DNA of 64,000 bases from Streptococcus iniae (lineage in GTDB: Bacteria; Bacillota; Bacilli; Lactobacillales; Streptococcaceae): NCBI RefSeq assembly GCF_030732225.1, contig NZ_CP132230.1, positions 1,268,001-1,332,000 of the forward strand, given 5' to 3'. Both the position numbers and the translations under genes were made by a program. The notes under the pieces were generated by a model. That model saw only the letters and a program-made list of their open reading frames with translations. It was not told the DNA's origin and ran no database searches. Below, one piece after another: positions 53,060 through 62,665 of this stretch (the stretch's first letter is position 1; every line of letters begins with the position of its first letter).

Positions 53060-54616
53060 TTAATGGGCATTAATTTCTTGGGCGATTTGACGACCACTCA
53101 AGTCTGAACCATAGTAGGTTGGCCAATGCTCCATTTCTTCTAAAAGTTTGTCATGGCTTTCTCCACCCCAATAAATATGGAAGTGTTCAGCTTTTCCAGG
53201 AGCAATCGCATGATCACTGAATTGAATGTATTTGAATTCACCAGCATCTTTTTCTTTTGCTTCAAACAAGAAGCGAACACCACGATTACCTTTTTTATAC
53301 GTTAGAATTTTCTTACCAGAATACTTATAAGTAAGTGTTTTCTTTTGACCATCACGTTCAAATGTAATAGTATTCTTTTTACCATCAATTTTGATCTTAT
53401 TAACATCTGTTTTATAGCCAATAGTATAATAGTCTTTGAATTCTTGGGCAGTCATTTGACCTTTAGATTTCTTAGCCTTATAATCCATTACTTGGTCTAA
53501 TGTTCCATCTTGTAAGAATGGGTAAACTGATTGCCAGTTACCCGACCAGTCAGATAACTTGCGGTCTTTCACAGCATTATCTTTAAAGTAGCCGTTATAA
53601 ACAGTCTTAGTTTTATCTTCTTCGGCCATAATTTCTTTACCTTCACGTTCTGTTGTTAAGGTTAAAGATTTTAAGTTTTTACGCATCACCGTTAAGTAAT
53701 CTTGACCAGTTTTCATTTCTTTTTCAGTGAGACCCTCTAAAGGATTTAAAACTTCTGAGGAAACACCTGCTTCTTTTGCTAAGGTTTTAGCAACTTTACT
53801 TGATGCATTTTCTTCAAAATAAATGTATTTGATATCATATTTTTGAACATATTTTGATAATTCTGCTAAACGTTTCGCTGACGGTTCACTTTCAGCTGAC
53901 ACACCATTAATTGAAATCTGATTCAAGCCATAATCTAAAGCTAAATAGCCAAAAGCTGCATGTTGTGTTACAAAACTTTTTTGCTTAGCTGCAGAAAGTG
54001 TATCACTATATTCTTTGTCTAATTTTTTTAACTCTTCAATATATGCCTTAGCATTAGCTTTGAAAGCTTCTGCTTTTTCAGGATGTTTTTTAGCTAATTG
54101 CTGAGAAATGGATTCAACAACTGAGATACTACGATAAGGTGATAACCAAACGTGTGGATCATAGGCATGTGAATGCCCCTCGTGATCATGATCTTTATGA
54201 TCGTGATCATCTTTTTTATCAGACTCTTCATGAGCATGTCCATCTTCTGAACCAGCTACTAAAAGCATGTCTCCAGTACCTTCGATATACTCAACTTTAC
54301 CAGATTTTGTTGATTTTTTAACTTTAGGAATCCATGTTTCCATATTATCATCCATGTAGACTAAAGCATCAGCATCTTGAATTTTTTTAACGTCTTTTGT
54401 TGATGGTTCAAAATCGTGTGGCTCTACTCCTGCTTTCATCAGTAGACTAACGTCTCCTTCATTACCTACAACATGTTTTGTAAATTCATAAACAGGGTAA
54501 AAGGTTGTCACCACTTTGATTTTTTTGTCAGCTGCCATAACTTCTTGCGCTTGACTCAGTTGAAGAGCTGATGTCAAACCGACCAAACCAGTCATTAACA
54601 AAATATTTTTTTTCAT
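53060..54616 (-). CDS. adcA: Zinc-binding protein AdcA with fused ZinT domain
   Basis: The 518-aa zinc-uptake binding protein. The N-terminal cluster A-I domain carries H67 (EPHDFEP), a His-rich loop at about 127-150 and H155 (DPHVWLSP). The C-terminal half is a ZinT/YodA domain (YFKDNAVKDRKLSDW to the end). A signal peptide is present but no lipobox cysteine is seen. An AdcR-type operator lies just upstream. It acts with AdcBC, encoded elsewhere. Separate transcript. Confidence 0.95.
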   Translation of the reverse strand: MKKNILLMTGLVGLTSALQLSQAQEVMAADKKIKVVTTFYPVYEFTKHVVGNEGDVSLLMKAGVEPHDFEPSTKDVKKIQDADALVYMDDNMETWIPKVKKSTKSGKVEYIEGTGDMLLVAGSEDGHAHEESDKKDDHDHKDHDHEGHSHAYDPHVWLSPYRSISVVESISQQLAKKHPEKAEAFKANAKAYIEELKKLDKEYSDTLSAAKQKSFVTQHAAFGYLALDYGLNQISINGVSAESEPSAKRLAELSKYVQKYDIKYIYFEENASSKVAKTLAKEAGVSSEVLNPLEGLTEKEMKTGQDYLTVMRKNLKSLTLTTEREGKEIMAEEDKTKTVYNGYFKDNAVKDRKLSDWSGNWQSVYPFLQDGTLDQVMDYKAKKSKGQMTAQEFKDYYTIGYKTDVNKIKIDGKKNTITFERDGQKKTLTYKYSGKKILTYKKGNRGVRFLFEAKEKDAGEFKYIQFSDHAIAPGKAEHFHIYWGGESHDKLLEEMEHWPTYYGSDLSGRQIAQEINAH

Positions 54617-54629
54617 GTTTCCTCCTAAA

Positions 54630-54657
54630 TTAACTAGTTAATTTTTTACTGGTTAAG
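54630..54657 (-). promoter_or_regulatory. AdcR-type zinc operator upstream of adcA
   Basis: Perfect TTAACTAGTTAA at 54630-54641, matching the AdcR box TTAACYRGTTAA. A second imperfect copy reads TTAACCAGTAAA on the minus strand at about 54645-54656. It lies 14 bases before the adcA ATG, so zinc-bound AdcR should block expression. Confidence 0.85.
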
Positions 54658-54704
54658 TATATCACACTGAGAATATTTTGCAAGTTTTTTATTTTTTTAA
54701 TGTA

Positions 54705-54737
54705 AAACCCAGTCTTCTGTATCATCAGACTGGGTTT
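54705..54737 (-). terminator. Terminator of the dipeptidase gene
   Basis: Stem AAACCCAGTCT / AGACTGGGTTT with an 11-base loop, weak T run. Confidence 0.65.
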
Positions 54738-54757
54738 CTTTTCTAATCGAATAATTT

Positions 54758-56176
54758 CTAGTCACTTAATGAAAAACGGTTGGTCATTAAATTACTAGCA
54801 TCAAACACAATGAGATTGAGTAACTTCTGAGTTTCTTCTTGGATGTAATCACTCATTTCTTGGTTTTTCACTGTTAAATCCACTTTTTCACCTTTTGAAA
54901 AAGCGTCTTCAACGGAATGAATCATTGCATGTCCTTTTGCCATTGTTTGGTCACTATAGGTTTCAATGGCTGTTTGATGGTGACTAAAATGAGAATCTGA
55001 AATAACTGCAATTAAGCGGTTAATCCAATAAAAATTATCTGTAGACACATTTTCTGTCGTGTTGGCAAAATAATTCGGGATGTGAGTCACTTGTGTGAAA
55101 AAGGGAACCATTGTATTAAAAGGCATTGCCCCATAAGACATCCACTGAATAGCTGCAATTTCTTTTGGCATATTCGGTCTGATTTGAAGCAGGGCCGTTT
55201 GACTAGTCCTATTTATCCCAATTGGTCGAAAAGCCTTCTGAGTAATTGCACTTCCTTCAGGTCCATAAGGATTGTAGATGGTGTCTTGGTAATGATTACT
55301 TAGAACATATTTGACGTCTTCAACTGTAACTTTACGGTATGGTTTTTGACACCAAGGGATAGCAAAACTATGTGGGTCTTGCTCAATTTCAGGATTTAGA
55401 AATTTTTGCATCGCCCAAGCACGAGGAGTGTTATAGTGTTTGTCTCGATCTTTTTGACTCCCAAAAGCATAACGTGGGTTGAAATGTTCATTAGAGTAGG
55501 TCAAATCCAAGTGGTAACGCTGGATAAAGTCTCTTAAATCTGCTGAACAAAGGTAGTCATCTGTGTTATTAAACTCAAAATGATCGATGCCTAGCTGATT
55601 AGGATTCGTCACATAAGCATCATCTGGCACACGACGTGCAATCCAGTGATGACCACCAACTGTTTCAAGCCACCAAATATCATTAACATCTGAAAAAGCA
55701 ATACCATTAGATTCATAGGTTCCATATGCTTCTAAAAGTTTTCCAAGTCTCAAAACACCTTCTTTAGCAGAGTGAATATATGGAAGAACTAATGTAAGCA
55801 TGTCTTCTTCGCCAATACCAGATTCTACCAGAGGATCCGCTCCAAGAACACGGGCATTAGTTGTAATGGTTTCTGTAGCACTCATGGCAACATTGACAGC
55901 GTTCACACCTGCCTCAGCCCAAATACCATCTTTGCCAAGTGCATCTGGAACGGAGGTGTAGGTCATCGGATTATCTGGTAAATCCATATTAAAAGAGGAT
56001 AAAACCGACTGATAGTGTCTTGGTTGCTTATCAGCCTTTACCACTACCATTTTTTTAGGTGTGAAGTCACCATTTTGTGAGTCTTCTGTACGAGCAACCA
56101 TGGTTGAACCATCATAACTGGCTTTTTTTCCCACTAGAATTGTTGTACAGGAATCTTGTATTTTTGTGTTTCTCAT
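54758..56176 (-). CDS. pepD: C69-family dipeptidase (PepD)
   Basis: A 472-aa Ntn-hydrolase of family C69. The likely catalytic cysteine is C10 in [13 protein letters not shown], exposed by removal of the preceding residues. Conserved [12 protein letters not shown] follows. It has broad dipeptidase specificity in lactic bacteria; here no signal peptide is present, so it works in the cytoplasm on imported peptides. It lies 11 bp after whiA. Confidence 0.92.
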   Translation of the reverse strand: MRNTKIQDSCTTILVGKKASYDGSTMVARTEDSQNGDFTPKKMVVVKADKQPRHYQSVLSSFNMDLPDNPMTYTSVPDALGKDGIWAEAGVNAVNVAMSATETITTNARVLGADPLVESGIGEEDMLTLVLPYIHSAKEGVLRLGKLLEAYGTYESNGIAFSDVNDIWWLETVGGHHWIARRVPDDAYVTNPNQLGIDHFEFNNTDDYLCSADLRDFIQRYHLDLTYSNEHFNPRYAFGSQKDRDKHYNTPRAWAMQKFLNPEIEQDPHSFAIPWCQKPYRKVTVEDVKYVLSNHYQDTIYNPYGPEGSAITQKAFRPIGINRTSQTALLQIRPNMPKEIAAIQWMSYGAMPFNTMVPFFTQVTHIPNYFANTTENVSTDNFYWINRLIAVISDSHFSHHQTAIETYSDQTMAKGHAMIHSVEDAFSKGEKVDLTVKNQEMSDYIQEETQKLLNLIVFDASNLMTNRFSLSD

Positions 56177-56187
56177 CGCTTCGCTCC

Positions 56188-57102
56188 TTATTGAATATCT
56201 TCAGCTATCTTATTAAGTTTACGCAACCTGTGATTAACACCACTCTTTGAAATTGGAAAATCCAGACTATCAGCAATTTCTTGAATAGAATAATCCGGAT
56301 GTTTAATTCGAATTTGAGCAATTTGCTGAAGTTCAAAAGGTAAAGTGTCTAATCCAATAGTCTCCATAATCTTAATAATATTATTGATGGTTTTCATGCT
56401 AGCATTAATTGTTCTAGCAATGTTAGCTGTCTCAGCATTGTTGGCACGATTAATGTCATTTCTAGCTTCTCTGAGTAATTTAACTTCTTCAAAAGCTTCT
56501 TTACATTCCATTGCACCAATGATAATCATAAAATCCATGATGTCTTCTGCTTTTTGAAGATAAGTCACTGCGCCACTTTTATGTTCAATGGTTTTGGCGT
56601 CCAGCATAAATTTATGGAGCAATTCTGCCAGGTCTTGAGCATGGTCCAAATAGACTGAATAAATTTCTAACTGATACTTACCCGATTCTGGATCTTTGAC
56701 TGTTCCAGTTGCTAAAAATGCTCCTTTTAAATAAGCACGACCAGCGTCATCATCACTTAGTATTTCTTTTTCAATACCTGTTTCAATACCAAAGAAGGAA
56801 TCAGCTAATTTCAAGTCTGACAAAACATTATCAACAGACTCATCAATCAAAACAGAATAGACCCGGTTTTTTTTGAGGTTGGTTTTTTGATGGTAACTGA
56901 TTTCTGGAACAATGTCGTAATTGCGTTCAATCAATGAATAAATGTATCTAGCAATTTTGGCATTTTCAGTTGTGATAGCTAGGGTTAACCCGCTCTGTTT
57001 TAGACTAAGACTTCCAGATAGTTTAATGATAGCAGACAATTCCCTCTTGTCATTACTGGAGGTATTAATCAACTCTTCTTTAACTTTTGTGGTAAAACTC
57101 AT
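56188..57102 (-). CDS. whiA: WhiA, DNA-binding protein
   Basis: A 304-aa WhiA with an N-terminal LAGLIDADG-like domain without nuclease activity and a C-terminal HTH ([29 protein letters not shown]). In Firmicutes it affects cell division and chromosome segregation. The start overlaps yvcK by 4 bp. The rapZ-yvcK-whiA order is conserved. Confidence 0.96.
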   Translation of the reverse strand: MSFTTKVKEELINTSSNDKRELSAIIKLSGSLSLKQSGLTLAITTENAKIARYIYSLIERNYDIVPEISYHQKTNLKKNRVYSVLIDESVDNVLSDLKLADSFFGIETGIEKEILSDDDAGRAYLKGAFLATGTVKDPESGKYQLEIYSVYLDHAQDLAELLHKFMLDAKTIEHKSGAVTYLQKAEDIMDFMIIIGAMECKEAFEEVKLLREARNDINRANNAETANIARTINASMKTINNIIKIMETIGLDTLPFELQQIAQIRIKHPDYSIQEIADSLDFPISKSGVNHRLRKLNKIAEDIQ

Positions 57103-58076
57103 AGATGCCTTTCCCTAACTAAATTCATTAATTCTTCAACAACCAAATTCCCATCATGGAAAGCGCCACCGTTTTCCAAGCGTAAAAAATTAGAAGAAAT
57201 GACACGTTTAGCTTCTTTGCTTAGGGCTTCAAATTGGTGTTCTACCTGAATTAAATATTCATCAAACTTATTAGAATCCATGTAAGATTGGGGAACTTTT
57301 TCAATATTGACTAATACAGTATCAACAACATCTTTTCCTAAATATTTGTTCAAAACAGATAAGTGGTCTGCATCTGAGAAATGCTCTGTCTCGCCGTACT
57401 GGGTCATGATATTACAAATATAAACCACTTCTGCTTTGGTTTGTTGTAGTGCCTCATTAATTTCTGGTATAACCAAATTAGGTAAAATGGAGGTAAATAA
57501 AGAGCCTGGACCAAGCACAATCATGTCACTCTCTAAAATTGTATCGACCACTTTTCGACTAGCCTTTGGTTTTTGATCATTATAGGTATTTGACACATAA
57601 ACATGGTCAATCATCCCAGAATAATCAGCAATTGAACTCTCACCAATCACTTCATGGCCATCTTGAAAAACAGCATGAAGTGTTAAAGCATGCTCACTTG
57701 AGGGGTAAATTTTACCTGTAATATGGAAAAACTTGGTTAAAATCTGGATAGCATTATAAGTTGAACCTTGCATTTCAGAAATACCAGCAATAATTAAATT
57801 CCCTAAGGGATGACCTGCCAAGGCGCCATCATTTTCATTAAAACGGTATTGAAATACTTTTTCATAAAAACGAGGCATGTCACTCATGGCTAATAAGACA
57901 TTACGTAAATCACCTGGCGGTGCTAATTGCATGGCATTACGGAGTTCACCAGATGAACCTCCATCATCAGCAACAGTTACAACTGCTGTAATATCAACTT
58001 CTTCTGTTCGTAAACTCTTTAAAATAACAGGGATACCAGTGCCTCCCCCTATAACAGTTATTTTGGGTCTTCTCAT
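57099..58076 (-). CDS. yvcK: YvcK/GlmR-family gluconeogenesis factor
   Basis: A 325-aa UDP-sugar-binding CofD-like protein. The glycine-rich GGGTGIPV motif is at 10-17, and [13 protein letters not shown] follows. In B. subtilis, GlmR/YvcK binds UDP-GlcNAc and stimulates the glucosamine pathway. Overlaps rapZ and whiA by 4 bp each. Confidence 0.95.
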   Translation of the reverse strand: MRRPKITVIGGGTGIPVILKSLRTEEVDITAVVTVADDGGSSGELRNAMQLAPPGDLRNVLLAMSDMPRFYEKVFQYRFNENDGALAGHPLGNLIIAGISEMQGSTYNAIQILTKFFHITGKIYPSSEHALTLHAVFQDGHEVIGESSIADYSGMIDHVYVSNTYNDQKPKASRKVVDTILESDMIVLGPGSLFTSILPNLVIPEINEALQQTKAEVVYICNIMTQYGETEHFSDADHLSVLNKYLGKDVVDTVLVNIEKVPQSYMDSNKFDEYLIQVEHQFEALSKEAKRVISSNFLRLENGGAFHDGNLVVEELMNLVRERHL

Positions 58077-58966
58077 GATCTATTTACAGTTTCCTTACGT
58101 TTATTTTTATCACGATGACTTTCATTGACTGGCCAATTGTTATGTTTAATACTTTCAGCCAAACGGTGAGCAAAGGCAACACTACGGTGCTGACCTCCTG
58201 TGCATCCAATTGCAATGGTTAGTAAAGACTTTCCTTCTTTTTGATAAGCAGGAAGAATTGGTAAGAGCAAGTCTTGCAAATGCTTATTAAAGTCTTCTGA
58301 TTCTTGATGGGTCATAACATAATCATAGACATCCTGATCTAAACCAGTCTTATGACGCAACTCAGGCAAGTAATAGGGATTTGGTAAAAAGCGCACATCA
58401 AAAACCAAATCTGCATCTAAAGGAATACCATATTTAAATCCAAAACTCATCACTTCAACACGAAATGACACGGTATTGGACTCGCTAGAGAATTGCTCTG
58501 AAATGGTTTGACACAATTGTCTAGGTGTCAAGTCACTAGTATCCACAACATTTTGACTCATATTTTTCAACGGTGCCAAAAGTTCTCTCTCTAATTTTAT
58601 ACCATCCAAGACGCGACCATCTGCAGCTAAGGGGTGACTGCGGCGTGTTTCTTTGTACCTTGAAACCAACTCATTATCTGTAGCGTCTAAAAAAAGAATT
58701 CTCAAGTCAATATGCCCATTGCTTTCGATATCATCTAAGATGTGATTAATTTCATTAAAGAAGAGGCGACTACGCATGTCCACAACCAGAGCCACACGCT
58801 TGTAATCACTACTGTTTTCAATGATTTCAATAAATTTAGGAGCCAGTGTTGGTGGCATATTATCAATGGTAAAATACCCTAAATCTTCAAAAGATTGAAT
58901 AGCCACTGTTTTTCCTGCTCCACTCATTCCTGTAACAATTACAAGTTCTATTTTATTATCAGTCAT
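58073..58966 (-). CDS. rapZ: RapZ/YvcJ nucleotide-binding protein
   Basis: A 297-aa P-loop protein with Walker A GMSGAGKT at 13-20 and the C-terminal [10 protein letters not shown] motif of RapZ. It hydrolyses ATP and GTP in B. subtilis (YvcJ). I chose the ATG at 58966 behind AGGAGAAG. A TTG 18 bases upstream would span that ribosome site. First gene of the rapZ-yvcK-whiA-pepD run. Confidence 0.95.
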   Translation of the reverse strand: MTDNKIELVIVTGMSGAGKTVAIQSFEDLGYFTIDNMPPTLAPKFIEIIENSSDYKRVALVVDMRSRLFFNEINHILDDIESNGHIDLRILFLDATDNELVSRYKETRRSHPLAADGRVLDGIKLERELLAPLKNMSQNVVDTSDLTPRQLCQTISEQFSSESNTVSFRVEVMSFGFKYGIPLDADLVFDVRFLPNPYYLPELRHKTGLDQDVYDYVMTHQESEDFNKHLQDLLLPILPAYQKEGKSLLTIAIGCTGGQHRSVAFAHRLAESIKHNNWPVNESHRDKNKRKETVNRS

Positions 58967-59068
58967 ATTTCTTCTCCTACTCAATGATCATCTCTAATGC
59001 TATTATAACATATAAAAACCTATCAAAGATAGGTCAGAAGTTCTTTCAAAAATTATCTGGCTTAATGC

Positions 59069-59812
59069 TTAGCATTTCGTTCTTGAAGCATCCTCTTTAA
59101 TGCTTGCTTCAGATGATAGTTGTTTCGTAATGGATAATAATATTTCTGTTTGTAATTTTTGAATTTGCATTAAGTCTGATTGGTCCTGTAAGACCAAGTG
59201 ATCTATTTTTGAATGCAATAAACGAATACCTTCTTCAGAAGTTTTATTGACTTGATAGTCATTTTTTGCTTGCAATCTGTCATATTCTGATGTTCTATTT
59301 TGACTCATCATAATAAGAGGCGCTTGAATTGCCGCAATAGTAGATAAGGCTAAATTCAATAGAATAAAGGGGTATTTATCAAAAGCTAAACCAAAGGGAT
59401 TGATGATGTTAAACATCATCCAAGCGGCCATAAAAATCAAAAATGAAATGATAAAGGTCCACGTGCCCCCAAAGTGAGCGACAACATCAGCAAGTCTTTG
59501 CCCGAAAGTGGTTTTACTATCTAACTGATCTTGAATGTTTAAAATGGCATAATTTTGATTTTTAGAAACCTCATTAACCATTTCACGGATAACTTCATTC
59601 TTCATCTTAGCATTGTCAATCATTTCATTCAGGTATATGAGACGATAACTGGCTAAATTTTCCTGACTGATAAAAGAGGTGGCATCTAAGTCAGGATGGT
59701 CCTTAATAATTACGTTTTGTAATTGCTGATCTAATTCAAAAAGAAACAAGCCTTCTGTTCTAAGGTAAGAAGTTCCATTTATAGCATCAATAACCCAACG
59801 TTTTTCATTCAT
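59069..59812 (-). CDS. DUF1003 membrane protein
   Basis: A 247-aa protein with two adjacent membrane helices (about 117-137 and 147-169) typical of DUF1003: the FGGTWTFIISFLIFMAAWM and NLALSTIAAIQAPLIMMSQNR segments. A soluble N-terminal part of about 100 aa precedes it, and a coiled-coil-like tail follows. Function unknown. It is a single gene between rapZ and asnS. Confidence 0.85.
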   Translation of the reverse strand: MNEKRWVIDAINGTSYLRTEGLFLFELDQQLQNVIIKDHPDLDATSFISQENLASYRLIYLNEMIDNAKMKNEVIREMVNEVSKNQNYAILNIQDQLDSKTTFGQRLADVVAHFGGTWTFIISFLIFMAAWMMFNIINPFGLAFDKYPFILLNLALSTIAAIQAPLIMMSQNRTSEYDRLQAKNDYQVNKTSEEGIRLLHSKIDHLVLQDQSDLMQIQKLQTEILLSITKQLSSEASIKEDASRTKC

Positions 59813-59998
59813 CGTTTACCTCTTTCTTTTTACGGATTACACAAAAGCTACCTGATATAAGCCGTAAAACTCACAAATTAATAGTTTGTATGTTCACACT
59901 TTAAACATTCAATGAATCTAAAAATATCTGAACATTACAACCTTACAGATTATGGTCTTGAAAGCTTAAATGAATCTTAAAGTGATTCCTTGAACAAG

Positions 59999-60025
59999 AA
60001 AAAAAAGCACCCTTACTAGAAGGGT
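59999..60025 (-). terminator. Terminator of the aspC-asnS transcript
   Basis: Minus-strand stem ACCCTT / AAGGGT with a 5-base loop, followed by GC and eight T. Confidence 0.8.
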
Positions 60026-60040
60026 ACAATTCATTAATCA

Positions 60041-61387
60041 TTAAGGTTTAATTCTGTGTAACATACGTGGGAATGGAATGGCTTCACGAATATGTTTTGT
60101 TCCTGCAACAAAGGTTACCATACGTTCTATACCAATACCAAATCCCCCATGAGGAACTGAGCCATATTTACGAAGGTCAAGGTAGAATTCATATTCTGAT
60201 TTATCCATTTCCAAGGCATCCATTTTAGCAACAAGTGCATCGTAATCATCTTCACGTAATGAGCCACCAATGATTTCGCCATAGCCTTCTGGTGCCAATA
60301 AGTCTGCACATAAAACACGCTCTGGATTACCAGGTACTGGTTTCATATAGAAAGCCTTAAAGCTTGCTGGATAGTTGACAACAAAGGTTGGAACGCCAAA
60401 GTAGTTTGAAATCCATGTTTCATGAGGTGAACCAAAGTCATCACCATGTTCGATATGGTCATAATCAGTATCGTCATCGTTTTCATGCTCTTGGAGTAAA
60501 TCAATCGCTTCATCGTAAGCAACACGTTTGAACGGTTGCTCGATGTAACTTTTGAGCAAGTCAACATCACGTTCTAACATTTCAAGTGCCTGTGGGGCAC
60601 GGTCGATAACACCTTGAATAAGAGCTTTAACATAAGCTTCTTGAAGATCGAGTGATTGGTCATGGTTAAGGAATGAATATTCTGCATCCATCATCCAGAA
60701 TTCAGTCAAATGACGTCTTGTCTTAGATTTCTCAGCACGAAAAACCGGACCAAAGTCAAAAACGCGACCAAGAGCCATTGCTCCTGCTTCAAGATAAAGT
60801 TGACCAGATTGGCTCAAGTATGCTGGAGTTCCAAAATAATCTGTTTCAAATAATTCTGTTGAATCTTCTGCTGCATTGCCAGATAAGATGGGACTATCAA
60901 ATTTGATAAAGCCATTTTGATCAAAGAAATCATAAGTTGCATAAATAATAGCATTTCGAATTTGCATGATTGCCATTTGTTTGCGTGAACGTAACCAGAG
61001 ATGGCGGTTATCCATCAAGAAATCTGTTCCATGTTCTTTCGGTGTAATTGGATAATCTACTGATTCTCCAATTATTTCTAAGTCTGTAATATCTAGTTCG
61101 TAGCCAAATTTAGAACGGGTATCTTCTTTAACCACACCTGTTACATAAACAGATGTTTCTTGGCTAAGTCGTTTAATCATATCAAACTTAGCTGCCCCTT
61201 CTTCTTCACCAAATTTTTCAATAAAATTTGGTTTAAAAGCAACTGCTTGGAAAAAAGCTGTTCCATCTCGTAGTTGCAAGAAAGCAAGTTTACCTTTTCC
61301 AGATTTGTTAGCCACCCATGCACCAATAGTAATTTCTTGACCAAGATGCTTTTTAACATCATTAATTGTTACGTATACTTTTGACAT
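60041..61387 (-). CDS. asnS: Asparaginyl-tRNA synthetase
   Basis: A 448-aa class II synthetase charging tRNA-Asn. An N-terminal OB-fold anticodon-binding domain (about 15-110) is followed by the catalytic core, with motif 2 in [19 protein letters not shown] and motif 3 in GFGIGIERM. It lies 31 bp after an aspartate aminotransferase gene. No T-box leader is visible before asnS itself. Confidence 0.97.
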   Translation of the reverse strand: MSKVYVTINDVKKHLGQEITIGAWVANKSGKGKLAFLQLRDGTAFFQAVAFKPNFIEKFGEEEGAAKFDMIKRLSQETSVYVTGVVKEDTRSKFGYELDITDLEIIGESVDYPITPKEHGTDFLMDNRHLWLRSRKQMAIMQIRNAIIYATYDFFDQNGFIKFDSPILSGNAAEDSTELFETDYFGTPAYLSQSGQLYLEAGAMALGRVFDFGPVFRAEKSKTRRHLTEFWMMDAEYSFLNHDQSLDLQEAYVKALIQGVIDRAPQALEMLERDVDLLKSYIEQPFKRVAYDEAIDLLQEHENDDDTDYDHIEHGDDFGSPHETWISNYFGVPTFVVNYPASFKAFYMKPVPGNPERVLCADLLAPEGYGEIIGGSLREDDYDALVAKMDALEMDKSEYEFYLDLRKYGSVPHGGFGIGIERMVTFVAGTKHIREAIPFPRMLHRIKP

Positions 61388-61418
61388 AAAATCTCTTTTC
61401 TATATTAGTTTCTTATTC

Positions 61419-62609
61419 TTATTTTTTGTGTGTTTCCATAAAATGATTTAAACGCTTAACGGCTTCTTTTAAGCTATCGATATCCGTTGCGTAACTTAAG
61501 CGAATATTCTCTGGCGCACCAAACCCTGCACCTGTAACCATAGCCAAGCCTTCTTCTTCCAAAATAGCATCTGTAAAGGCTGTTACATCAGTATAACCAG
61601 TCATTTCCATTGCTTCTTTAACATTGGGAAAGAGGTAAAAGGCCCCTTGGGGTTTAAGCACTTTAAATCCTGGCACTTGATTAAGAAGGGGATAGATATA
61701 ATTAAGGCGCTCTTCAAAGGCAAGACGCATAAGCTCAGCATCATGCTGACTGCCATTAAAGGCCTCAATTGCTGCGTATTGAGAAACTGTTGTTAAGTTA
61801 GATGTGGTTTGGCTGATAATTTTAGCCATAGCACCAATGATTTCACTGTCTCCTACGGCAAAGCCCATACGCCAGCCAGTCATTGAATAGGTTTTAGCAA
61901 CCCCATTAACTGTAATAGTCTGTTGACGGATGGCTTTAGAAAGGCTTGAAATTGGAACAAATTGATTTCCATTATAAACCAAACGAGCATAGATATCATC
62001 TGCTAATATTAAAATATCATGCGCAACTGCCCAATTGCCAATTGCTTCTAATTCTGTTTTATCATAAATCATGCCAGTTGGATTAGATGGCGAATTCAAG
62101 AGTAATACTTTTGTTTTTTCAGTTCTGTAAGCCTCTAGTTGGTCTACTGTAACCTTAAAGGCATTTTCTTCTTTTCCTTCTACAAAAACAGGCTCGCCAT
62201 CTACCATTTTAACTTGATCTGCATAAGAAACCCAATAAGGCGTTGGAATCAAGACTTGGTCTTTGGGATTAAGTACTGCCAAAAAGAAAGCATACAAAAT
62301 AAATTTAGCACCTGCCGCTGAAACAATTTGATTCGAAGACACCCGATAACCATAATAAGTTTCCATATAATTGGCAATCGCATCTGTCAGTTCTTGCAAA
62401 CCACCTGCTGCTGTGTAGTAACTAGCTCTTCCATTTTCAATGGATTCAATTGCTTGTCGTTGAATATTTTTAGGAGTCACAAAATCTGGCTCACCAAGTG
62501 TTAAACTTAAAACATCCTTACCTTGTGCTTTCAAAGCTTTTGCCTTGGCTCCAGCTGCTAAAGTGACGCTTTCTTCCATTTCTAGTACTCGATTTGATAA
62601 CTTTGTCAT
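61419..62609 (-). CDS. aspC: Aspartate aminotransferase
   Basis: A 396-aa class I PLP aminotransferase (Ib type). The PLP lysine is in GVAKTYSMTGWRMG, and SPSNPTGMIYD precedes it. It transaminates aspartate/oxaloacetate. An AAGGAGGA site precedes the ATG. It lies between dinG and asnS and probably shares a transcript with asnS. The exact substrate is by family, not proven. Confidence 0.92.
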   Translation of the reverse strand: MTKLSNRVLEMEESVTLAAGAKAKALKAQGKDVLSLTLGEPDFVTPKNIQRQAIESIENGRASYYTAAGGLQELTDAIANYMETYYGYRVSSNQIVSAAGAKFILYAFFLAVLNPKDQVLIPTPYWVSYADQVKMVDGEPVFVEGKEENAFKVTVDQLEAYRTEKTKVLLLNSPSNPTGMIYDKTELEAIGNWAVAHDILILADDIYARLVYNGNQFVPISSLSKAIRQQTITVNGVAKTYSMTGWRMGFAVGDSEIIGAMAKIISQTTSNLTTVSQYAAIEAFNGSQHDAELMRLAFEERLNYIYPLLNQVPGFKVLKPQGAFYLFPNVKEAMEMTGYTDVTAFTDAILEEEGLAMVTGAGFGAPENIRLSYATDIDSLKEAVKRLNHFMETHKK

Positions 62610-62665
62610 AACTCCTCCTTCCCAATCACCTGTTCTTACTTGTCTTAAAATTGTGATCTTTTCTA

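Noticed and set aside
61388..62665. T-box leader before aspC or asnS
   Set aside because: The gaps are only 31 and 56 bp and contain no stem I or T-box sequence.
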